In this document: in pieces, positions 9,801 to 14,523 of the stretch
Numbering within the stretch: position 1 is the first letter of the stretch
How the letters are laid out: each line of letters begins with the position of its first letter
Assembly: GCA_002358855.1 (NCBI GenBank)
Contig: DEPQ01000011.1
Location: 1-14,523 of the forward strand
DNA: 14,523 bases
Origin: Bacteroidales bacterium UBA3388
GTDB taxonomy: Bacteria; Bacteroidota; Bacteroidia; Bacteroidales; P3
Direction: 5' to 3'
Program-made: the position numbers and the translations under genes
The notes under the pieces: generated by a model
What the model was told of the DNA's origin: nothing
Seen by the model: only the letters and a program-made list of their open reading frames with translations
Database searches by the model: none

Positions 9801-10696
9801 GTTGCATCATCATTATGTAAAAGAATAGTCTTAACACCAGAATCCAAAATAAGATCTATATGTTCTTCTTCTATGACAACTTCTCTTTCTATAATTGTTT
9901 CAGTTCTTTCAATAGAAATTACCGATCCAGTATCTTCATCAACAAAATCTTCAATCCAAGATCTAACAATACGAGCAGCCAATTTTTTACCAACTACTTT
10001 TTTCAAATTAGTCTTAGTAACTTTAACTTCTTGTGCTAAATCAAAGATTTCCAATATATCCTTATCGGTTTCATAACCGACTGCTCTCAACAATGTAGTT
10101 ATAGGCAACTTTTTCTTTCTATCTATGTATGCATACATTACATTGTTAATGTCAGTTGTAAACTCCATCCAAGATCCTTTGAAAGGAATAATTCTTGCAG
10201 AGTATAACTGCATACCATTTGAGTGAGTACTTGTTCCAAAGAATACACCTGGAGAACGGTGTAATTGAGAAACTACAACTCTCTCTGCCCCATTTATAAC
10301 AAAAGTTCCCTTAGGAGTCATATAAGGAATCATACCTAAGTAAACATCTTGTATAACTGTATCAAAATCCTCATGCTCAGGATCTGTACAAAACAATTTT
10401 AATTTTGCTTTTAATGGAACACTAAAAGTTAAACCTCTCTCTATACATTCATCAATAGTGTATCGAGGAGGATCAATAAAATAATCAAGAAACTCTAAAA
10501 CGAAATTATTTCTTGCGTCTGTTATAGGAAAATTTTCAGAAAAGACTTTATATAAGCCCTCATTTATTCTATTTTCTGAATTTGTTTCCAATTGGAAGAA
10601 ATCCTTAAAAGATTTCAACTGAATATCCAAAAAGTCTGGATATTCAAAATGTTTTACTGATGCAAAACTAACTAATTTTGGGGTTTTACGTGCCAA
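6893..10696 (-). CDS. rpoB: DNA-directed RNA polymerase subunit beta, TTG start
   Basis: Second-largest RNA polymerase subunit, 1267 residues, forming one side of the active-site cleft and the rifampicin pocket. Recognisable parts are [20 protein letters not shown] (132-151), the rifampicin region at 468-497 with [28 protein letters not shown] (777-784), the [14 protein letters not shown] active-site block (1042-1055) and the C-terminal [20 protein letters not shown] (1187-1206). A charged segment with [20 protein letters not shown] (about 904-923) starts an insertion in the place of the lineage insert betai9. The start codon is TTG (CAA at 10694-10696 on the plus strand). There is an in-frame TAA seven codons upstream with no ATG between, and the next in-frame Met is at residue 122, beyond the essential N-terminus. 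The starting residues [20 protein letters not shown] align with other Bacteroidota RpoB N-termini. Confidence 0.98.
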   Translation of the reverse strand: [1267 protein letters not shown]

Positions 10697-10741
10697 GGCT
10701 TTAAAAATTAAAGGTTAAAAAATAAGTTAGATTAAAACACA

Positions 10742-10787
10742 ATTAAGGAATAGGTATTCTCTACTAAGAATACCCTATTCCCTTAAT
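10742..10787 (-). promoter_or_regulatory. Long bulged hairpin between rplL and rpoB (possible attenuator or processing site)
   Basis: An imperfect inverted repeat pairs 10742-10760 with 10767-10787. It gives 19 base pairs, a 6-base loop (10761-10766) and two single-base bulges on the promoter-proximal arm of the RNA. It fills the middle of the 110-base gap between the rplL stop and the rpoB start. The following transcript is U-rich (TTGTGTTTTAATC) but lacks a clean T-run, so full termination is unlikely. In Escherichia coli the same junction carries an attenuator and an RNase III site that set the ratio of ribosomal protein to RNA polymerase output. An equivalent role here is inference from position and shape. 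Confidence 0.6.
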
Positions 10788-10807
10788 ATCTATTGTGGTG
10801 AAATGTC

Positions 10808-11185
10808 TTACTTAATTTCAACCTTTGCACCTGCTTCTTCTAACGCTTTCTTCAAAGATTCAGCTTCATCTTTAGAAACTCCTTCTTTCAATGTTTTAGG
10901 AGCAGCATCTACTAATTCTTTAGCTTCTTTTAATCCTAAAGAACAAAGATCTTTAACTAACTTAACAACATTTAATTTTGAAGCACCAGCTTCTGCTAAA
11001 ACTACATCAAATGCAGTTTTTTCTTCTGCAACTGCTGCTCCCGCTGCTGCTGGACCTGCTGCTACTGCTACTGCAGCTGCTACTGGTTCAATACCATATT
11101 CTTCTTTTAATATATCAGCTAACTCTTTTACTTCTTTTACAGACAAATTAACTAATTGTTCTGCGAATGCTTTTAAATCTGCCAT
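10808..11185 (-). CDS. rplL: 50S ribosomal protein L7/L12
   Basis: Stalk protein of the large ribosomal subunit. Dimers bind the L10 C-terminal helix and recruit and stimulate the translational GTPases EF-Tu, EF-G and IF2. It is 125 residues, the normal length. The N-terminal dimerisation helices (1-31) are followed by an Ala/Gly/Val/Pro hinge (about 34-54). The C-terminal factor-binding domain shows VVKLVKDLCSLGLKEAKELV (73-92), APKTLKEGVSKDEAE (95-109) and LEEAGAKVEIK at the end. The usual T-G-L-G-L in the domain is C-S-L-G-L here, a mild departure. The ATG is preceded by an A-rich leader without a Shine-Dalgarno motif. It lies 50 bases after rplJ, and the long hairpin before rpoB follows it. 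Confidence 0.98.
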   Translation of the reverse strand: MADLKAFAEQLVNLSVKEVKELADILKEEYGIEPVAAAVAVAAGPAAAGAAVAEEKTAFDVVLAEAGASKLNVVKLVKDLCSLGLKEAKELVDAAPKTLKEGVSKDEAESLKKALEEAGAKVEIK

Positions 11186-11235
11186 TTTATTTTTGATTTA
11201 ATGTGTTTTACAATTCTTTTAATTTAATTTTTTTC

Positions 11236-11757
11236 TTATTCGGCTCTTTCCGATAATGTTTTTACTACACCTGATAACGTATTTGCACCTGACTGCAATG
11301 CTCCAATAACATTCTTAGCTGGAGCTTGAAGAGCTGCAACGATATCTGCAACGAGTTCGTTCTTAGACTTAATTGCTATCAACTCTTCTAATGCTGAATC
11401 ACCTACATAGAAACATTCTTCAACATAAGCTGATTTTAGAGCAGGTTTCTCACCATTAGCTCTGAATGCTTTTATAAGTTTAGCTGGTGCATTATTAACG
11501 TTAGAAAGCATAACAGAAGTAGAACCTTTGAAAGTTGGAAATAATTCTGAATAATCAATATCCATTTTTTCCAAAGCCTTGATCAACAAGGTATTCTTCA
11601 CAACTAATAACTTAACATCATTACGGAAGCACATTCTTCTTAATTTTGCAGTTTCAACAGAATTTAATCCGTCTATGCTAACAAAATAAAGATAAGGATA
11701 TTTAGCTATCTCCGCTCCGATGCTTTCTATTAGTTGACTTTTTTCTTCCTTTCTCAT
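11236..11757 (-). CDS. rplJ: 50S ribosomal protein L10
   Basis: Base of the ribosomal stalk: it binds 23S rRNA together with L11 and anchors L7/L12 dimers through its C-terminal helix. At 173 residues it is normal for the family. The N-terminal RNA-binding domain contains YFVSIDGLNSVETAKLRR (24-41), the KLLVVKNTLLIKALE strand-helix (49-63) and FPTFKGSTSVMLS (73-85). The C-terminal part (about 128-173) is the long L12-binding helix, Ala-rich with LQAPAKNVIGALQSG. In many bacteria the L10-L12 complex represses translation of its own message. The gap to rplA here is only 22 bases, so a leader structure of the E. coli kind would have to extend into the end of rplA. The start is ATG at 11755-11757. 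Confidence 0.97.
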   Translation of the reverse strand: MRKEEKSQLIESIGAEIAKYPYLYFVSIDGLNSVETAKLRRMCFRNDVKLLVVKNTLLIKALEKMDIDYSELFPTFKGSTSVMLSNVNNAPAKLIKAFRANGEKPALKSAYVEECFYVGDSALEELIAIKSKNELVADIVAALQAPAKNVIGALQSGANTLSGVVKTLSERAE

Positions 11758-11779
11758 ATATTTTATGCTTTTTCTGAGA

Positions 11780-12475
11780 TTATTTGTTTATTGACTTTGG
11801 ATCAACTTTTACACCTGGGCTCATAGTTGAAGAAACAGTTACGCTTTTTACGTATGTACCCTTTGCTGCCGCTGGTTTCAATTTAATAATAGCTTGTAAT
11901 ACTTCCATAGCATTTTCGTAAATCTTTTTAGAATCAAAAGACATACGAGCAACACTTGCATGAACTATACCATACTTATCAACTTTGAAATCAATTTTAC
12001 CGGCTTTAACTTCTTGAACGGCCTTACCTATTTCCATTGTTACAGTACCTGTTTTAGGGTTTGGCATAAGTCCTCTTGGACCTAATATTTTTCCCAAAGC
12101 ACCTACCTTAGGCATAACACTTGGCATAGTGATAATAACATCGACATCCGTCCAACCGCCTTTGATTTTGGTGATGTAATCATCTAATCCAAAATAATCA
12201 GCTCCGGCAGCCTTAGCTTCTTCTTCCTTATCAGGAGTACACAATACAAGTACTCTTTTGGTTTTACCTGTTCCGTGAGGCAAAGTAACAATACCTCTTA
12301 CCATTTGATTTGCTTTACGAGGGTCAACTCCCAAACGTACATCCAAATCAAAAGAAGCATCAAACTTTGTAAAAGTAATATTTTTTACCACTTCAACAGC
12401 TTCTTCCAAAGAATACTCTTTTAGCGTATCAAATTTTGCTAAAGCCTCTCTTTGTTTTTTCGATTGTTTTGCCAT
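11780..12475 (-). CDS. rplA: 50S ribosomal protein L1
   Basis: Forms the mobile L1 stalk that moves with deacylated tRNA in the E site, and in many bacteria represses its own operon by binding the mRNA. It is 231 residues, the typical bacterial length. The family signature LGKILGPRGLMPNPKTGT lies at 128-144. The N-terminal KFDASFDLDVRLGVDPRKANQMVRG region (38-61, split by no gap) and the ending with TMSPGVKVDP are also typical. The N-terminal KQSKKQREAL is basic, as expected for rRNA contact. The start is ATG at 12473-12475, 39 bases after the rplK stop and with an A-rich leader. No obvious L1-binding mimic of the rRNA site was recognised in the nearby gaps. Confidence 0.98.
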   Translation of the reverse strand: MAKQSKKQREALAKFDTLKEYSLEEAVEVVKNITFTKFDASFDLDVRLGVDPRKANQMVRGIVTLPHGTGKTKRVLVLCTPDKEEEAKAAGADYFGLDDYITKIKGGWTDVDVIITMPSVMPKVGALGKILGPRGLMPNPKTGTVTMEIGKAVQEVKAGKIDFKVDKYGIVHASVARMSFDSKKIYENAMEVLQAIIKLKPAAAKGTYVKSVTVSSTMSPGVKVDPKSINK

Positions 12476-12514
12476 TAATTTACGTTTTTATTTTTTTCAA
12501 CACCTGTCAAAGAA

Positions 12515-12940
12515 TTATTCTTCAACAACAATACCCATACTTCTTGCTGTTCCTTTTACAATACTGATTGCAGCTTCAAGAGTAAAACAATTCAAGTCTA
12601 CCATTTTAGCTTCAGCAATTGCCTTTATTTGTTCCATTTTTAAAGTAGCCACTTTATTTCTGTTTGGTTCACCAGAACCACTTTTCAAATTAGCAGCTTC
12701 TTTTAATTGAACAGCAACAGGTGGGGTTTTAATTACAAAATCAAAGGATTTATCAGCGTAAACAGTAATAATTGCTGGAATCAATTTACCTTGAAGGTCT
12801 TGAGTTCTAGCATTAAATTGTTTACAAAACTCCATGATATTAACACCCTTAGCACCTAACGCAGGTCCTACTGGTGGTGATGGATTTGCTTTTCCTCCTG
12901 GAATTTGTAATTTAATTAATCCTGCAACTTCTTTAGCCAT
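12515..12940 (-). CDS. rplK: 50S ribosomal protein L11
   Basis: Binds the GTPase-associated centre of 23S rRNA next to L10 and takes part in factor binding and in RelA activation during amino acid starvation. It is 141 residues, the standard length. The N-terminal domain carries the proline-rich linker motif NPSPPVGPALGAKGVNIMEF (19-38), whose prolines form the thiostrepton contact region. The C-terminal rRNA-binding domain includes KSGSGEPNRNKV (86-97) and ends GTARSMGIVVEE (130-141). Thiostrepton-type contacts look intact. The start is ATG at 12938-12940, 50 bases downstream of nusG and 39 bases before rplA on the same transcript. The leader is A/T-rich with at most a weak A/T hairpin. Confidence 0.98.
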   Translation of the reverse strand: MAKEVAGLIKLQIPGGKANPSPPVGPALGAKGVNIMEFCKQFNARTQDLQGKLIPAIITVYADKSFDFVIKTPPVAVQLKEAANLKSGSGEPNRNKVATLKMEQIKAIAEAKMVDLNCFTLEAAISIVKGTARSMGIVVEE

Positions 12941-12990
12941 TTTACTAACGTGCGTTTTTAATTTAATTGATTAAAATTACTTACTTGAAA

Positions 12991-13539
12991 TTACTTAATA
13001 ACTTGAACAAATGACAATTCAACAGGAGTCCTTCTGCCAAAGATTTTAACGATTACCATCAATTTCTTTTTCTCTAAGTTTATCTCATCAATAACGCCAG
13101 AGAAACTATTGAATGGCCCGTCAATAATCTTAACAGTTTCGCCCAAAATGAAAGGTTCCATCAATTCTTCTTCGCTATCAATTAATTCATCAACTTGCCC
13201 TAAAATACGTTTAACTTCATCTTCTTGTAAAGGAACTGGAGTACCGTCTTTTTGAGTTAGAAAACCGATAACATTAGGAACATTTCTGATAGCATGCATA
13301 ATCTCTCCCTCCAAAGCAGCCTCAATCAATACATAACCTGGAAAAAGAGTTCTATCTTTACTCACTCTCTTACCATTACGTACAGAAAAAACCTTCTCTG
13401 TGGGAATCAAAACTTGCGAAACATATTGTTCAAATCCGCTATGAGCAACTTCATTTTCAATATATTCCTTAGCTTTTTTTTCCTTTCCAGCAATAGCCTT
13501 AACTACATACCATCTTTTTGGTCTTAGTTCCTCAGTCAT
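12991..13539 (-). CDS. nusG: Transcription termination/antitermination factor NusG
   Basis: Binds the clamp of RNA polymerase to promote processive elongation and, through its KOW domain, links polymerase to Rho or to the ribosome. From ATG 13537-13539 the protein has 182 residues. The NGN domain starts RPKRWYVVKAIAGKEKKAKEY (6-26) and contains RTLFPGYVLIE (63-73) and RNVPNVIGFL (85-94). The KOW domain spans about 133-180 with GETVKIIDGPFNSFSGVI and ends VELSFVQVIK. A TTG two codons upstream (13543-13545) also keeps the frame open. I chose the ATG because MTEELRPKRWYVV matches the usual short lead into the NGN domain. It follows secE after 100 bases. Confidence 0.97.
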   Translation of the reverse strand: MTEELRPKRWYVVKAIAGKEKKAKEYIENEVAHSGFEQYVSQVLIPTEKVFSVRNGKRVSKDRTLFPGYVLIEAALEGEIMHAIRNVPNVIGFLTQKDGTPVPLQEDEVKRILGQVDELIDSEEELMEPFILGETVKIIDGPFNSFSGVIDEINLEKKKLMVIVKIFGRRTPVELSFVQVIK

Positions 13540-13639
13540 AATCAAGAATTATTGTGTAATTATCAAATAACAAAATATAAACCTAAATACTGCATCTCAT
13601 GGTAAAAAACCTTTGGGAAGCTTAGACACAGTTTTAAGA

Positions 13640-13858
13640 TTATCCTATCACTTCATAAAGGAAGCCTAACAAACCTTTCCACTCTAAAGTTGGATGAACA
13701 CCCATTATTATATCCATTGCAAAAATAATAAGTGCGATTATCAATGATGCAACAAAGACAACCACAGTACTATTTGTCAATTCAGACATAGTAGGCCATG
13801 AAACTTTGTGCATAAGTTCATCATAGCTATTCTTTATATAATTAACAATCTTAGACAT
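13640..13858 (-). CDS. secE: Preprotein translocase subunit SecE
   Basis: Small essential membrane subunit that clamps the SecY channel. It is 72 residues, the short single-span form. The amphipathic N-terminal helix contains the conserved KVSWPT motif (18-23), and one membrane segment of about 23 residues follows (31-53, TVVVFVASLIIALIIFAMDI). The ATG at 13856-13858 lies only 23 bases from the 3' end of the tRNA-Trp gene, so maturation of the tRNA would create or trim the 5' end of the secE-nusG message. The leader left behind is A-rich (AAAAATAAAAACAAAG), as is common at starts in this phylum. A 100-base gap to nusG follows, with no clear hairpin or gene. Confidence 0.96.
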   Translation of the reverse strand: MSKIVNYIKNSYDELMHKVSWPTMSELTNSTVVVFVASLIIALIIFAMDIIMGVHPTLEWKGLLGFLYEVIG

Positions 13859-13881
13859 CTATACTTTGTTTTTATTTTTAG

Positions 13882-13952
13882 CAGGGGCAGAGAGATTCGA
13901 ACTCCCATCAATGGTTTTGGAGACCACTATTCTGCCCTTAAACTATGCCCCT
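13882..13952 (-). tRNA. trnW: tRNA-Trp (anticodon CCA)
   Basis: Folds as a full cloverleaf of 71 bases. The 7-bp acceptor stem AGGGGCA/TGCCCCT is perfect. The D stem is GTTT/GAAT with G-T pairs. The anticodon stem GTGGT/ACCAT holds loop CTCCAAA with anticodon CCA, and the T arm is GGGAG-TTCGAAT-CTCTC. The variable loop has 4 bases. The discriminator base is G, as expected for Trp. The CCA end is not encoded (C, T, A follow), so a CCA-adding enzyme must finish it. It lies between tuf and secE and is evidently co-transcribed with both. Confidence 0.96.
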
Positions 13953-13956
13953 GTAT

Positions 13957-13986
13957 AATTGGGAAAGCATAATATCTTTCCCAATT
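13957..13986 (-). other. Perfect hairpin between tuf and tRNA-Trp
   Basis: An 11-bp perfect inverted repeat (13957-13967 with 13976-13986, AATTGGGAAAG/CTTTCCCAATT) with an 8-base loop. It starts 9 bases after the tuf stop and ends 4 bases before the mature 5' end of the tRNA. No T-run follows (ATTATAC), so it does not look like a strong intrinsic terminator. A role in protecting the tuf 3' end, in partial attenuation or in tRNA processing is possible but not shown. Confidence 0.75.
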
Positions 13987-13995
13987 AGTTATTTA

Positions 13996-14523
13996 TTAAT
14001 CTAATAATTTTGTTACTTGACCAGCACCTACTGTTCTACCACCTTCACGGATAGCGAAACGTAAGTTTTCGTTCAATGCGATTTCAGAGATCAAATCAAC
14101 AGTAATTGTTAAGTTGTCACCTGGCATAACCATATCACGACCTTCTGGTAATGAAATTTCACCTGTTACGTCAGTTGTTCTGAAATAGAATTGAGGACGA
14201 TATTTGTTGTGGAATGCAGTGTGACGTCCACCTTCTTCTTTCTTCAAGATATAAACTTCAGCTTGGAATTTCTTGTGAGGTTGAACTGAACCTGGTTTAG
14301 CGATAACCATACCACGACGGATTTCGTTTTTATCTATACCACGAAGTAATAGACCTACGTTATCTCCAGCTTCTCCTTCATCCAACAATTTACGGAACAT
14401 TTCAACTCCTGTAACTGTTGATTTTAATTTTTCAGCTCCCATACCTATGATATCAACTGCATCTCCAACGTGGATAATACCAGTTTCGATACGACCTGTT
14501 GCAACTGTACCACGACCTGTGAT
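13996..14523 (-). CDS. tuf: Elongation factor Tu, C-terminal part
   Basis: GTPase that carries aminoacyl-tRNA to the ribosomal A site. The frame is open from the right edge, so 175 codons are present and the GTP-binding domain lies outside the window. The fragment starts in domain 2 (ITGRGTVATGRIETGIIHVG) and continues with LKSTVTGVEMFRKLLDEGEA and NVGLLLRGIDKNEIRRGMV. Domain 3 follows, with FQAEVYILKKEEGGRHTAF, YRPQFYFRTTDVTG and MVMPGDNLTITVDL, and the ending RFAIREGGRTVGAGQVTKLLD is typical. The Met at 14440-14442 is internal and not the start. It is the most upstream gene seen in the tuf-trnW-secE-nusG order. Confidence 0.98.
   Translation of the reverse strand: MTGRGTVATGRIETGIIHVGDAVDIIGMGAEKLKSTVTGVEMFRKLLDEGEAGDNVGLLLRGIDKNEIRRGMVIAKPGSVQPHKKFQAEVYILKKEEGGRHTAFHNKYRPQFYFRTTDVTGEISLPEGRDMVMPGDNLTITVDLISEIALNENLRFAIREGGRTVGAGQVTKLLD

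Noticed and set aside
2922..10076. Many plus-strand open frames of 64-113 codons opposite rpoC and rpoB
   Set aside because: They lie entirely inside strongly supported minus-strand genes, show no known family features and are low-complexity Ser/Phe/Leu-rich products, as expected from antisense reading.
11030..11090. Repeated GCTGCT-like triplets
   Set aside because: They encode the Ala-rich hinge of L7/L12 and are not a separate repeat element.
10803..11201. Plus-strand frame of 132 codons opposite rplL
   Set aside because: It is the mirror of the Ala-rich rplL gene, with no initiation context or family match.
13540..13545. TTG start for nusG two codons upstream of the ATG
   Set aside because: The ATG at 13537-13539 gives the usual N-terminus, and nothing supports use of the upstream TTG.
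14440..14442. Met codon as the start of the EF-Tu fragment
   Set aside because: The frame continues to the window edge with EF-Tu domain 2 sequence, so the Met is internal.
1..14523. Search for mobile elements, CRISPR arrays, phage genes or toxin-antitoxin pairs
   Set aside because: Gaps are all about 110 bases or less and every stretch is accounted for by core genes; no transposase, spaced repeat or integration signature was seen.

Overview
The window is a core chromosomal segment from an AT-rich member of the Bacteroidota, most likely Bacteroidales. Four things point there: the gene order tuf, tRNA-Trp, secE, nusG, rplK, rplA, rplJ, rplL, rpoB, rpoC, DUF3467; the lineage-type RpoB and RpoC sequences; A-rich leaders without Shine-Dalgarno motifs; and a tRNA gene with no encoded CCA. 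The genus cannot be fixed from sequence alone.

Layout. All genes except the first are on the minus strand, so transcription of the main cluster runs from the right edge to the left. At the right edge is the C-terminal 175 codons of EF-Tu. A hairpin, a tRNA-Trp(CCA) gene and secE follow closely, then nusG, the ribosomal protein genes rplK, rplA, rplJ and rplL, a long hairpin, and rpoB and rpoC. The rpoC gene ends in a well-formed intrinsic terminator (about 2469-2516). Beyond it lies a tight three-gene set: a DUF3467 protein, a secreted protein resembling the NAGPA/DUF2233 phosphodiester glycosidases, and a GT90 glycosyltransferase. The left edge holds the C-terminal part of metK on the plus strand. 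It converges on the GT90 gene, and the two share one A/T-symmetric hairpin as a bidirectional terminator (412-453).

How the genes work together. The main cluster makes an elongation factor, a tRNA, the SecE translocon subunit, the transcription factor NusG, the ribosomal L1 stalk and L10/L12 stalk proteins with L11, and the two large RNA polymerase subunits. It is a conserved growth-linked transcription and translation block. The three genes after rpoC are probably a separate or read-through unit with an envelope role for the last two, but this is inference.

No intergenic stretch exceeds about 110 bases. I see no mobile element, CRISPR array, prophage remnant or clearly new system. The points most worth checking are the TTG start of rpoB, the hairpins at the rplL-rpoB and tuf-tRNA junctions, and the little-studied genes downstream of rpoC.
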